A stretch of 64,000 nt of DNA from positions 29,450,001-29,514,000 of the forward strand of contig NC_135774.1 in assembly GCF_028453695.1 (NCBI RefSeq), in the 5' to 3' direction. A program made the translations under genes and the position numbers. The notes under the pieces were generated by a model that did not search any database, was not told the origin of the DNA, and saw only the letters and a program-made list of their open reading frames with translations. Positions 21,369 to 31,920 of this stretch are shown here, piece by piece. Position 1 is the stretch's first letter. Every line of letters begins with the position of its first letter. The stretch is from Augochlora pura (Eukaryota > Arthropoda > Insecta > Hymenoptera > Halictidae).

Positions 21369-21585
21369 TTAACCCTTTGTATTCGAAGCCGTTTTAAGAT
21401 TATATCCAAAATTGCTATTTTGACCAGCTGTAGTATAGTATTTGGTATAATTTGCTATATGAGATTGAGTAAAACTGTTATGCTTTTAACAGAAGGGTAT
21501 TTCATAATGCCAACATTATTTCGTTAATTGTATAACAATTTTCATTGGCGCTTCAGGGTCACCACTCGAGAGTGCAAAGGGTTAA
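21369..21585. mobile_element. piggyBac-like TTAA MITE, copy B
   Basis: TTAA (21369-21372) precedes CCCTTTGTATTCGAAGCC. The right end is CGAGAGTGCAAAGGG before TTAA (21582-21585). The body is 209 bp and non-coding. The ends are imperfect inverted repeats (CCCTTTG against CAAAGGG, then a shared TTCGA/TCGAG word). The interior matches copy C at 8342. This is the best-preserved copy in the window. Confidence 0.82.
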
Positions 21586-22083
21586 AGGAAGATCGGGGAA
21601 TTTGAGTATGCGATTTTTTAATATAAAATTAATTGGTTCTTTTGGTAATTTTGATCAGTTGGAAAGAGAGTGACATGAGTGAATATAATATAGAAATTAA
21701 TATAATGTATGAATAGATATAATATATAAATAAATATTATATATATAAATAAATATAACTTACGAATAAATATAACATACAAATTGATATAATAAGTAAA
21801 ACCTAGAATGTCCAAATGTCTCTCTTTTTCAATTTAAATTATCTTCTCGGTTCCAAGTCTTTATATATGCATTCACACAGTGACAAATCGTTTATCCAAT
21901 AAATAAATCAATCAATCAATCAGCACATGAATAAAAGACATTTAATTTTGTATAAACACGAGGACACGAATGTCCATTTCGAGGAGGACAAACAGAAAAG
22001 GAAAACAGTTTTCCCAGATGCCGGCCTCTGCGAATTTCCGCGGCTCTTGCAATAATAATCGAGCAATAATAAATGTTAAAAGC
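21586..22083. other. AT-rich stretch with loose tandem, no gene seen
   Basis: 21680-21800 is a loose tandem of AATATAATATATAAATAAAT words (roughly 20-bp spacing); the Tyr/Ile-rich minus frame of 65 codons over it is a by-product. GC content rises after 21960. Confidence 0.5.
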
Positions 22084-22109
22084 GAGAGAGAGAGAGAGAG
22101 AGAGAGAGA
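22084..22109 (+). repeat. (GA)n microsatellite
   Basis: Thirteen GA units. Confidence 0.95.
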
Positions 22110-22640
22110 AAAACAGACCCATAGAGAGCGATACGAACACTTTGCCGCAATCGCGAAAAGCTTCGCCGTCGAATAATTCGCGATTTCCCCGGCGCTCTGG
22201 GAAATCGAGAGGCAGAGAGCCCGGCCGGATATCGAGTTACGATAATTTATACTTGCCGCGGAAATTCTGCCGGTTTTAATTGGCCCGCGTCGAATTACCG
22301 GGGGAGGAGGGGGGGGAAGGTATATTTTAGAGCGGCGGCGGCGGCGGGCCGTTCTCGACGCAATTAAATCGTTGGTCGATCGGAAAATCGTTTGCTCGGC
22401 GCGAATTATTCAGCGGCGTTGTTGTTCGACTTCGTCGGCGATCCTCGGCGCAGCCTTGAAAGTCAATTTTATTCCGTGAATAAATTCATCGACGGCGGCG
22501 AAACGCGAACGTGGCCGCCGATACTTTCCATAATTCGATATTTTCGCGGGGCTCAATCATCGGCTATTTCGCGAGGCGTCCGGTGGCCGGGAGCGCCCGA
22601 CGCGAATAACAAATAGCGGACGGCACGCCTCGACGATATA
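22110..22640. other. GC-rich island, possible regulatory DNA
   Basis: CpG-rich unique sequence containing GACGCAATTAAATCG, TTTTAATTGGCCCGC and (GCG)n near 22332-22349. No convincing frame. Confidence 0.35.
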
Positions 22641-22791
22641 ACAGGGTGTCCCGTAAGTTTTTTCCGCGCCACGCTAAATACCTCGAGAATATGCTCGATA
22701 AAAAAATTTGCGATATAGTGTACGCGAGAAAATGGACGATTAAAACCAATTAAGTTTTCCCAGTAACCTATTTCAACCACCGCACCCTATA
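22641..22791 (+). mobile_element. short transposon-like element, ACAGGGTGTCC family
   Basis: Begins ACAGGGTGTCCCGTAAG at 22641 and ends CCGCACCCTATA at 22791, so the outermost seven or so bases (AGGGTG/CACCCT) are inverted. The body contains CTCGAGAATATGCTCGAT and TTTGCGATATAGTGTACGCG. The same words, diverged, occur in the same order at 54451-54560, which shows this is a dispersed repeat. Superfamily is uncertain. Its opening resembles the foldback MITE at 1328, but the interiors differ. Confidence 0.6.
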
Positions 22792-23619
22792 CATCGAATA
22801 AATTGCACAAAAATCCACCTCCACGCTCCAAACAATCGTAAATAAAATCTCAGTAAATTTATAATAATCGTAACTCCAATCTCCGTTATTCCTGCTCGCG
22901 CTTTTAATATATATATTTATACATAAAATAAAAATTCGCGGCTCGAACCCCGGCGACTTCTCTAAGCCGAGAACGCAGAATAAACGAGCAAGCGCGTTGT
23001 GGTCAGAAGTTTCAGGGGTTGGGGAGGGGGTGAGAGGTTGCCGAAGAACGAAGTCGGAAAGTCGAGCGCACGAATATTAATGTATTTCCACCCCCCCGTT
23101 GAAATAATAATCGCGAGGCGGGGAGAGAGTCGGCAGGGTGCTCGAAATATTCGAGGGTTCGCGCACGTCAAAGCGGACGGCTAAGACGGGGTTGAAAGCG
23201 ACTCGCAAGAGGAGAGGGGAATAGGGAGGTACCGCGGGAAAGAATTCCGCGGGGGTGGCGGGGGGCGGCTCGTTAGTCAGGTAATTTCGCTTTGGTGATT
23301 TGTCATCGAGCGGAGCGCGACCAGCGCGTTCTCGCTAGAACGTAAAGTCGCTGGGAGCCGTGGGAGTTAGGAAGAGAAAAGGGCCGCCCTTCTGCGAACG
23401 CTCGAGCCTAAATCCAGCCAGCCCCTAACTCCGAGTCCTCCGTGGATGGAAAAAGAACACCGACGGATCTTCCAGGCCGTGATTAATTCGCTTTTTCGTG
23501 TCGGATCCTCGAAAATCCTCCGCTCTGCGGGCTGGCATTGTTACGGCGAAGCGGGAACGATAAAAGGGAGGAGCGGTGAATCGCGAATAGGGTGACCGAA
23601 GGAAGAGAGGGTGGGGCTC
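22792..23619. other. AT-rich then GC-rich stretch, no gene seen
   Basis: 22800-22930 is AT-rich; 22935-23620 is GC-rich and purine-rich on the plus strand. A B-box-like word on the minus strand near 22939 has no A box upstream and is not a tRNA. Confidence 0.4.
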
Positions 23620-23703
23620 CCTCTTCCTCTCTCTCTCTCTCTCTCTCACTCTCTTTCGCTCTTACCATTCCTTTCTCTCCCTCTCGCTTTTTTTCCCTCT
23701 CGA
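23620..23703 (+). repeat. (CT)n-rich tract
   Basis: CT run at 23626-23655 followed by pyrimidine-only sequence to 23703. Confidence 0.92.
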
Positions 23704-23900
23704 TTCGACGGGTTGAAGTATTCGGGTCAGCCGGAATCATTTTTTAAAACCGCCGATACCATGCCGCGCGCCGGTTTTATAAATTCGGCAGCGCGGACAG
23801 CGGGGTCTGAAAAATTCGGGAAGATACGGAGACGTCGACAACAGGATGATCGACGGATCGCCCCCTCCACGAGTTCGTGGGGGCTCGCTTTCCGACACTG

Positions 23901-24250
23901 TGCCGCAAGACTGCCGAATTTTTCGGCGCGGCGGCTGCGGTTTGTATTATTTATCGCGGCGCTCAGTGGGCCACTTTTCAAAAATTCAAGGAGATTTAAA
24001 CGAGAGCATCAACTTTCTATATTAATAATTATTTAATTACTTTATCTTTTAGTCGATAAATATTTAATCGTTAGTAATTAAATATTGTTTTTTTTTTATA
24101 TATTTTTAGTGGAAATTTCGTTGCAATATATGAAGTGATATTCAGATGTAATTTATTGCAAGCGAGATTGCCAAATTTCCTGGTGCAGTTGGCTGCAATT
24201 TATATTATTTGTTGCGGTATTTGGTGGTCCATTTTTAAGAATTTAAATTA
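23901..24250 (+). repeat. diverged direct duplication, offset 258 bp
   Basis: About 90 bases at 23901-23990 are repeated at 24155-24250. Shared blocks in order are GCCGAATTTTT/GCCAAATTTCC, GGCTGCGGTTTGTATTATTT/GGCTGCAATTTATATTATTT, CGCGG/TTGCGG and GGGCCACTTTT/GGTCCATTTTT. Most differences are G or C in the first copy against A or T in the second, and the first lies in a GC-rich island while the second lies in AT-rich DNA. Chance frames through both copies share ARLPNF, which follows from the nucleotide match and is not evidence of a protein. Confidence 0.75.
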
Positions 24251-25016
24251 TTTATTAATTAATCTCTCCTCTCTAATCTCGCATACTATCACTATTCATT
24301 CAACAAAAATTAATTCTAATAATCACGATACCTACGTACAACCTTACGAAATTTATAAAACTCACTTATAGTTAACTCACTCCTACAACAAATAATAAAA
24401 CTACGGCTTCGTCTCGCCATGTTTGAAGGAAACCAATCTGTCGATACACATCCATGGCATCGGTTCCGCTCGTTTGACGTCCGCTCGGAAAGAACGTCGG
24501 CACGTAATACAGAACTGGCCAGGAAGCCGAACAACACCGTCGACAGGTGTTTGATTTCGTTTGAGGAAGATTGAACTGTCGATAGCGCCGTGTAGAAACG
24601 CCCCGTCCGCTTGAAACTCGTTCTGTTTGCCGGGGACGTCACACGCGACGCATAGATCGTCGGGGAACTCAATAACGTTGCCGGCAGGTGTTCGACCGAG
24701 TTCGATGAAATCCGACCAAGTCCGAGGAAGTACGAGGAAGTGCGAGCAAGTCGGAACCGCCGAAATTCACGTGGCCGTCAAACCGAACGAAAGTTTTCGC
24801 AGCTCTGAGTTGCGGGAAGAGAGAGAAGCCGCGAACTTTTTACTGTTTGGCCACGTTTGAGCCTTCCAAAGTTCGCGGAGCTGATCTATGAGGGTTAGAG
24901 AAGTGGGCGAATTTATCGGGCGACTGTTTTTTATGGGGTCAGGACGATTGGAATTTCAGAGGAATTTAAAGCAGACTTTTACTAGAATTTTGGACGGAAG
25001 TTTGAGGAAGTTTGAT
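24251..25016. other. mixed stretch, no gene seen
   Basis: AT-rich to 24400, then GC-rich to about 24890. 24715-24757 carries a loose 10-11 bp tandem of GAGGAAGTRC words. No supported frame. Confidence 0.4.
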
Positions 25017-25100
25017 CGATGACAGCTCGGCGAGAAATTCTCGTAGAATGGCGATCTTTTTTTTAAATTAAAGCTTGAAATCTCTACTTTACAACTATAT
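25017..25100 (+). repeat. dispersed module, class 2 copy
   Basis: GATGACAGCTCGGCGAGAAA, TCTCGTAGAATGGCGATC, TTTAAATTAAAGCTTGAAAT, CTCTACTTTACAAC: the clearest class 2 sequence in the window. Confidence 0.85.
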
Positions 25101-25436
25101 TTTTCTATTTTACATTACTTTCCCCAGTATAACCCTATACACGGAAATTAACGTTCCCCACACTGAAGAAATTCCAGCCCAAAAAATATCCCGCTAAAAC
25201 CTCATCCAACCTTTGACAAACTATATCTCCACAAAAAATCATAGTAGCATAGTTCGACGCAATTTCACAGTAACCCTTTCCAGGCACTAAAGAATTTCTT
25301 AAAGAAATTCTATCCGAGTTTCCACGATCGCGGGGCGTCGATGAGTGCCGCTCGTTGCGGAATCAAGGTGCGCGGGGCCACGTGTCTCGAAAGCGGAACG
25401 AGCGGCGCTGCGTCGAAGCCGAGGAAACGAAGAGCG
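25101..25436. other. AT-rich stretch leading to a GC island, no gene seen
   Basis: 25150-25260 looks like a decayed relative of the module family (CTGAAGAAATTCCAGCC, ACAAAAAATCATAGTAGC). AGAATTTCTTAAAGAAATTCT at 25289-25309 is a short palindrome. GC-rich from 25320. Confidence 0.4.
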
Positions 25437-25437
25437 T

Positions 25438-25476
<39 letters not shown>
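25437..25476 (+). repeat. (GA)n microsatellite
   Basis: GA run of about 40 bp with one AAAG interruption. Confidence 0.95.
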
Positions 25477-25478
<2 letters not shown>

Positions 25479-26806
25479 AAAGAGAACGAAGAGGAAGGAA
25501 GTCGAGAGGATCGAGAGGAACAGCGGAGGACAAGGAAGAAGAAGGAAGAAGGGCTGATTCGGTGGCGGGGGCCAATATAAATGCAAAAGCGATTCGGTTC
25601 ATCTCGAAGGGAAGGAGCTGGCGGGCGTCGGGACTGCGGAGGGCCAGGTTAAAAACACGAAAACCGGATCCTATTGATATTCCACGTCGGTGCTACCGGA
25701 AACCTCGGGCTGCAACGAGCTTGTCCTTCGATCGCGCCGAGAGCACCCCCTCGTTCTTTGCGTCTCGTTAGAAACCCGGCGAGAGAGGAGCCGGAAACCG
25801 TCCTCCTTTTGCTTCCCTTCGCGTCGAACCAGAGACCGCGTTTATTGTCTGCCGCGATTCGATCCACGCTCTCTTCGCGCGCCTGCAATTTGCTCTTTAT
25901 TCCGCTCCGCCCTTTGCTTCGAGCTGATCCGGACGGTTCGACGACGCTGCTTCGGATTCTCGGTTTTCTTGCCGGCTTCGCGAAGAGCCGTTCTTTCGGC
26001 GGATACGCGAGAGCTTCATTCGTTCTTGCGTCGACGGTTCGCAAATTTCTGACGGCTAGCAAATCGCGATAAACGATTTATCGCGAATTGGAAATGTGCT
26101 TGGATTGGGTTAGGAGGGTGCAGGGTATTTAGGTCATTGATTTAGGTTAAGTTTGATGGATTGTAAAAGTTGTCGCTTAGGTTAGGAAAATGGAGTGTTT
26201 TAGTATTGTAGGGTTAATATGTGAAAATATGTTATATTAATAGAGTTATATTAATGGTATTGTTATGTTAAATTAAATATGTTGTTTTAATTGAATTATG
26301 TGAGGAGAGCTTTATTATTTTTTTAGTTACTTATTATTGTGTTAATAATTGCAGAATTTTTTCGAATCATTACGTAGTACTATAATATAGTAAATCATAT
26401 AATCAGAGCTTTACCATTTTTAATAATTATTTTAACTACCTTCGTAACTACAGAATAATTTCATATAATAGATCGATTAAAAATATCCCACCTTCGGATA
26501 TAACCTCTACAACAATCACGCTTCTCGCCCGGAAAGGGCGGAGCGAAGGAGCTTCCGTACATAACGAGAGTCGCCACATTAATGCAGCCCCCGCGAGAGC
26601 TAATTTCCGGCGGATAGAAGCAAATTAAGTCTGGAGAAAAGGTCGCTCCGCTGGACTTCAACTGTCCGTGCTTATTCCGAGTTAATATTTGACGAGTTAT
26701 CTCGCTCGCGCCGGAAAAGAGAACTCGGCGACGCGAAGAAACGCGTGGTTCGACTCTCGGCCATCAACTCCGTCGCCGCCACCTCTGATCGCGAATACTC
26801 GAACCG
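25477..26806. other. GC-rich island with three open frames, then AT-rich DNA
   Basis: 25649-26072 is open in one minus and two plus frames at once (120-137 codons each). That is expected when stop codons are rare, and none has a recognisable motif. 26090-26460 is AT-rich with loose TTATATTAAT words. 26500-26800 is GC-rich again. No gene is called. Confidence 0.45.
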
Positions 26807-26836
26807 GGGAGAGAGAGAGAGAAGAGAGAAGAGAGC
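26807..26836 (+). repeat. (GA)n microsatellite
   Basis: GA run with two AAGAG interruptions. Confidence 0.93.
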
Positions 26837-27039
26837 ATTATGTGGAGCACGTTTGACTCGTAAAGAGGACAAAGTGCCGGTGTGTCCTCCGCATTGCGGT
26901 AATTTAGTTTTCGAGCACGGGACCGAGCCGACCCGTGGGGACAGATTTCCGGGTTCAACGCTCGAACACCGAACTTCTCGGCCAATGAAAACATTATCAT
27001 TTCGGAAGTTCTGTGGGGAAGCTTAAATGTTGAGGAGAG

Positions 27040-27420
27040 GGGGAATGGGAGCGCAGGATTTTGTTGAGAAATTTTGATAAGGTTGGAGAAAAATTCGAGA
27101 TTTATTTGGAATAAATTTATGGAATATTTGAAGAATGTTTGGATAAAATTTGATAAAGATTTGTGTGGTATGTGAAGAATATTTCGAAGACAATTTGAAA
27201 AATATTTGAGAAAAATTAGACAAATGTTTGAATAAAATATGAACAAAATTCCATTAAAATGTGAATAAAATCTCAATGAAATTCGAATAAAAGTCGAATA
27301 TAATTCGAATAAAAGTTGAATAAAATACAAATAAAATTCGAAGAGAAGTCAACTAAAATTCGAATAAAATTCGAGTAAAATGTGAATAAAATTCGAGAAA
27401 AATTCGAGAGCAATTTGAGA
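27040..27420 (+). repeat. degenerate AATAAAATTCG minisatellite
   Basis: The word GAATAAAATTCGA or a close variant (GAATAAAAGTCGAA, GAATAAAATGTGAA, GAAAAATTCGA) recurs about twenty times with 10-14 base spacing, most regular at 27225-27420. The Phe/Ile/Leu-rich minus frame of 188 codons over it is a by-product. Confidence 0.88.
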
Positions 27421-27762
27421 GCAGAGGGTTCCGCATCGATCATCCGCCCTCTGGTTTCGCAGAGACAATGGACAAATGCAGGCTCTGGTTTGAATTCGGA
27501 CTGCAGGGACGTCGCTGCAGGGGCCTCTAAGTCGGATTAAAGGAATGAATATTAATAGCGCCGCGATGGTGAACTTCTGACGACCGAGTCGCTCGTTAAA
27601 CGCGCATAATCGACGCCTGGCGTGATCCACTGGACCAGATGTCCCTTTCTGCTGCGAAATTCAATCCTCCAAATATCCCTTTGTCATCATTGCTATTATT
27701 ATTCGATTAGAAAAAGAAGAATTAATTTTCGAAAATGTACGAAATTAATTTAAACTATCTGC
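27421..27762. other. unique stretch, no gene seen
   Basis: A short GC-rich patch to about 27640, then AT-rich sequence. Nothing recognisable. Confidence 0.4.
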
Positions 27763-27862
27763 AAACTTTGACTAGTGATAACTTTGTGAAAAATAATCAT
27801 AGGTCGATGGCTATTTTTTTAAATTAAAGCTAGAAGTGTCTACTTTGAAACCCTATTTCTCG
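27763..27862 (+). repeat. dispersed module, class 2 copy
   Basis: AACTTTGACTAGTGATAACT, GTGAAAAATAATCATAGG, TTTTTTTAAATTAAAGCTAG, TGTCTACTTTGAAAC. It is followed in the same orientation by a class 1 copy 100 bp downstream. Confidence 0.82.
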
Positions 27863-27965
27863 ATTTTAAGTCTGACGTATGTACTATACCGTAGCTCTTT
27901 AAATGTAGGGCAATGGTCGTCGTATTAAAAATCGCCAAGTTTCACGAAAAGATGAAATGCAATGG

Positions 27966-28115
27966 TTACTTCAAAGCGCTGTAACTTTGCAAGAAAAAAT
28001 CGCAGCTACGTTCCGTTTATTTTAAATTAAAGATAAAGGTTCAAATTTTATTTTAACCTAAACGATATCTCCCAAAAAAATTTTACAAAGCCATTTTTTT
28101 CAAACTTGGCTAATA
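27966..28115 (+). repeat. dispersed module, class 1 copy
   Basis: Opens ACTTCAAAGCGCTGTAACTT, then AAAAAATCGCAGCTACG, TTTTAAATTAAAGATAAAGG and AAACGATATCTCCCAAAAAA. This last word is matched at 61697 (AAACGGCACCTCCGAGAAAA), so homology runs at least 120 bp. Confidence 0.85.
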
Positions 28116-28956
28116 TCATCATAATAATAAATATCGCTTAATAAATTATCTGCTTAATAAATATTCAAAATTAAATAAAATAAAAATCGAGGGAACAGTA
28201 GAGGCATCTATGACTGTCATCGAGCTTGAACAAGGTATCAAATAGAGCAACGGTGGTCGCGATCTACCACCGTTCCGGCCGCCATTTGTTCGCGTCACAA
28301 TTTGTTCGTCCCACATACGGCGAAGTTCGGGGGCGGGGATTTATCGGGGCCGAGGTCACGGTGTCCCAAGTTCTAACCGAGCTGTTGATCATTCGGTTTG
28401 CTGGTACATTAGCCTGAGAAACGATCGCGGCTTGCATCAAAGTCGGGCGCAGGGGGATGTGCGCGGGGAGGGGGGGATCGAGGAAAGTCTTCGGCGGCCG
28501 CACGGCGAAGCCGCGGCTCGACGTTATTAACGTCGTCCGGGGGTGGCCGGCTTGTCGCGTGGTCGTTGCTTAATCGGCCTTCTAATCCGACGCGATCGTG
28601 GCTGCTGATCGGCCGCCTCCTGGATTAGCCGGAAAGATTAATCGATCCCGAGCACGCGACGCCCGACGACCGCAAGCCGCGGCGCTTAATGAGATCGTTT
28701 CGGGAGAACCCGCGGAATCTTCTTTCGCGAACGATCTCTCGTCACGTTTCTTCGACGGCGTTCGGATTATTTCAACCGGTTGTGGTATTCGTCGATTGTG
28801 CTTTCGATCGCGTATTTTTTAGACGCGGTGTAGTTGTTAGTATGGCAATCAAAATTAAATTGCATTAAATTTATGAGAAGTATACAATATTATTTAATAT
28901 TAATTTAATAGTATTATATAATTATAATAACCATATAATATACTTGTTTAGAAAAA
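28116..28956. other. GC-rich island between AT-rich flanks, possible regulatory DNA
   Basis: 28240-28830 is CpG-rich unique sequence with TTGCTTAATCGGCC and GATTAATCGATCCC words. The frames here are short. Flanks are AT-rich. Confidence 0.35.
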
Positions 28957-29125
28957 GTGGCAGTATTTAGTATCAAGACGAGTATAATTGTCATGGCGAA
29001 GTGACAATATTAAGTATTATGATGAGTATACTTGTTAACAAGAAGTGTCAATATTTAATATCACGACGGTTATACTCATCAAGATGAAATAACAATATTT
29101 AATTCTTGACAAGCATACTCACGCA
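28957..29125 (+). repeat. 44-bp minisatellite, about four units
   Basis: Units start at 28957, 29001, 29045 and 29089, each of 44 bases except the last partial one. The core is GTGACAATATTAAGTATTAT, then GACGAGTATA and ACTTGT...GAA. A partial unit may precede at 28934. Confidence 0.9.
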
Positions 29126-29661
29126 CTAATTTCTTAACAGAAAAAGGAATTATATATTTATCATGTGCTAACATCTACTAGAACCATTAATTATTTATAA
29201 CTATATATATTTAATACGTATTAACAGCAAGGGAATAAAATTCGATTCCTACAGTAACTTCTGGACACTCATACCCAGCAGCTTGTTCCGAGAAACCTCC
29301 ATCACGATTCTAACTCGTTAAAGTACGGCGTGGTAAGAGATTAACGCAATAAACATCAAAAAGTTCACTGCAAACCCTCCCGAAATAAACTCGGCAATAA
29401 AAATGATTTCGGCGGAAGGAGAGTCGTCCGAGCGTGGATTAATTAACCCGGAGAGTTTCAAACTAAAAATATTAAATCGCCGACACTGAAGAAAAAGAAA
29501 AAGGACCATAAAGAAGAAGAAGGAGAAGAAAAAGAAGGAGAAGAAATCTAAAGAGGAAAAAGATAAACAAAGAGAATCTCACTGAGCTGCAATCCCGTCA
29601 TCGGGGATCCTCCGAAATTGTAATTACGAGAAAACGGTCCTGGGTGGATCGACGAGATCCG
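29126..29661. other. AT-rich stretch and a purine array, no gene seen
   Basis: AT-rich to 29330. A (GAA/AAG)-rich purine run occupies 29487-29575. Minus frames of 63-92 codons are not supported. Confidence 0.4.
29487..29575 (+). repeat. (GAA)n-type purine array
   Basis: Repeated AAGAAGAAGGAGAAG-type units, purines only for most of 90 bp. Confidence 0.9.
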
Positions 29662-29715
29662 TCTCTCTCTCTCTCCCTCTCTCTCACTCACTATCTTATC
29701 CTCTCTTACTCTCTT
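29662..29715 (+). repeat. (CT)n microsatellite
   Basis: CT run with CC, CACTCA and TATC interruptions. Confidence 0.93.
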
Positions 29716-29972
29716 TAAAAAAACGTGGGGAGGAGGGGGTCCGCGGTAAAAAGAAGCGGAGGCAAATGTATCTAATAACGAAAATGGAATTCCGGCCGGC
29801 TCGTCGAACCGGCTCGTCAGGTCCACGGGGTCTCGGCGTTAATTGTTTTCATCCAATTAAGGGGCGGGGGGCGGGCAAGGACGTTTCATTATTTTAAGAG
29901 CGACATCGTTTTCCTCCTGGCGACTTATCGAACTGAGAAACGGGCTCGGCGGAGGGAGAGAAAGGATAATAC

Positions 29973-29999
29973 TAAGAAGAAGAAGAAGAAGAAGAAGAG
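29973..29999 (+). repeat. (GAA)n microsatellite
   Basis: Nine tandem AAG/GAA units. Confidence 0.95.
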
Positions 30000-30238
30000 G
30001 AAGGAAGGCAGAAGGGGGCCGAGTTCGAAGGAATCGTTTATATCGGCGCCATTTTCCGAGCCGTTTAATCCCGGTAATGCGAAACAGTGGGGCTCCTGGC
30101 TCTCTGGGTCCGTAGTTACTCGTGCTCGCGCGCGGACTGTTTTACGGTGTCGTCGTTTCGAGTTCGATAGGTCGAGTGGCCCGCCGAGGCCGGGCTCCCA
30201 AGGAATTGCATTTGAAATTGTAATAACGCTGTTCCCCC

Positions 30239-30472
30239 CTCTCTCTCTCTTTTCCTCTTTCTCTCTCGTTTTCGTTCTTTCTCTTTCGTTCTCTCGCTTT
30301 GCCTTTCTCTCTCTCTCTCCCTCTCTCTCTCTCACTCGCGTTATTTTTCTCTCGCTCTGTCGCTCTCTCGTTTCCTCTCTCTCTCGCTTTATTTTCCTCT
30401 CGTTCTCCCTTACTCCTGCCTTCTCTCTCTCGCTCTCTTACTCTCATTCTCTCTCTATTACGCTCTCATTCT
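30239..30472 (+). repeat. long CT-rich degenerate array
   Basis: About 230 bp of CTCTCT interrupted by TCGTT, TCGCTT, TTATTTTC and CACTCG words at irregular spacing. It keeps frames open on both strands (101-140 codons) that consist of Ser/Leu or Arg/Glu strings and are not genes. Confidence 0.95.
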
Positions 30473-30949
30473 CCTTGCATTTCCCATCGCGTTCCTTTTT
30501 CCCCGTATTCCCCCCGCGCAGGTGGATACGAGATTTTTTCCCCCTCGTATCACGGTCCCTTCATTTCCCGGCGAATTTTTTCCGGTTACGCGCTCCGTTT
30601 CCCGCGATTTTCTTGCCGGGTTCTTTCGCCGGCCCCTCCCCCCCTTTCCGGCCAGCGTAACGACCAGCCCAGCCACCGGAGAACCCTGTGCTCTACCCGG
30701 TTGCTTAACGCGGAAAAATGAGAGCAGCAGCGTCCGCGCCACTTGCCACCGTGTGTGCTCGGTTCCACGATTTTGAGTCTCCTTCACCCACGATTCACCT
30801 AACAGGCGCTCTAACCCCCCCCCCCCCTCCTACCCTTCGCGATCCTTTCACGCTCCATTCTCCCGCGCCGGAGTTAACACTTTATCGTGCGGCACCACGT
30901 TCCTGGGCTGCGATGCGCTCTCTCGCGACTCCGATGCACCGCGGTGCAT
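30473..30949. other. pyrimidine- and GC-rich stretch, no gene seen
   Basis: Contains a C-run at 30817-30829. The frames are open on both strands at once and carry no recognisable motif. Confidence 0.4.
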
Positions 30950-31050
30950 CTCTCTCTCTCTCTTTTTTCTCTCTCTTTTTTCTCTCTCTTTTTCTCTCTA
31001 TCTTTTGTTCTTTCTCTATCCATCTATCTCTATCACTTTCCCTTTTTCTC
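30950..31050 (+). repeat. CT-rich array with CTCTCTTTTT units
   Basis: CTCTCTTTTTTCTCTCTTTT repeats pass into CTATCTCTATC words. Confidence 0.93.
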
Positions 31051-31666
31051 TAAAAATGTTTACAAAAAATTTACAACTCCGAATGCTTCACACTTTTCAC
31101 TAACCTCGTCAAACCTAACCTTAGCAATTCGCACAAAAATAGCGCGACCGGAATGATTGCGCGTATTACAAAGCCGTCAGGAAAGAAGACATTAGGCCGT
31201 GCAAACACAATGCTGTGATCGCGATCGACTATGAACACATACATCGGCGAGCAGCTCGCGGAACCGAATGAACCGCGATCGCGACGGGATTGATAAGAAT
31301 AAATTGGCGGGCGTGTCGCGGAGCGGTGGAAAAAAAGCTCGGTAATCGATGTCACGGACCCCCCGCTCCCCCCTCCCCCTGGGGCGGACAGCGGATTAAA
31401 TCTTCGGGCCGTTATCGGTAGCAGCGGGGATGATAAGCCGCGATGCGCGCAGACCGCGATAAGCCGTTCGGACGCGTCGTCGTTTCGCGTCGCTTCCGAT
31501 GCCGGGGAGATCAAACCGCGTGTGACGGCACCGTTTCTGAAGCGGCGGTGAACGCGCCCCGTCGACGGTGACGTCCCCGACGAGAATCGCCGATCGGGTA
31601 GAAAAAACTCTGAAATCCCGTCACTCGATCCTTCAACCCTCTTCCGCCTTTCTCCCTCTGTCTCTG
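31051..31666. other. GC-rich island, no gene seen
   Basis: 31150-31640 is CpG-rich unique sequence. A minus frame of 201 codons (31071-31676) begins in a CT-rich repeat and shows no recognisable domain, so I leave it uncalled. Confidence 0.4.
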
Positions 31667-31816
31667 TTTCTGTCATTCTCTCTGTCTGTCTGACAGTCTG
31701 TCTATCTGTCTGTCTGTCTGTCTGTCTGTCTCTGTGTCTCTGCCTTTCTCTCTGACTGTGTTTGTCTGTCTGAAAGTCTGTCTATCTGTCTTTCTTGTTC
31801 TCCCTGTCTCTCTCCA

Positions 31817-31855
<39 letters not shown>

Positions 31856-31920
31856 GTCTGTCTGTCTTTTTGTCTGTTTATTTACCTGTCTGACTGACAC
31901 TCTATCTCCTTGTCTATAAA
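31667..31920 (+). repeat. (CTGT)n and (CT)n compound array
   Basis: Tandem CTGT units at about 31681-31735 and 31855-31883 flank a CT run at 31818-31851. The whole 250 bp is pyrimidine-rich with G only in CTGT. Confidence 0.95.

Noticed and set aside
22930..22990. B-box-like word on the minus strand, possible tRNA
   Set aside because: There is no A box at the right distance and no acceptor stem pairing.
25649..26072. Frames of 120-137 codons in three phases
   Set aside because: The same reason: GC-rich sequence with few stops and no family resemblance.
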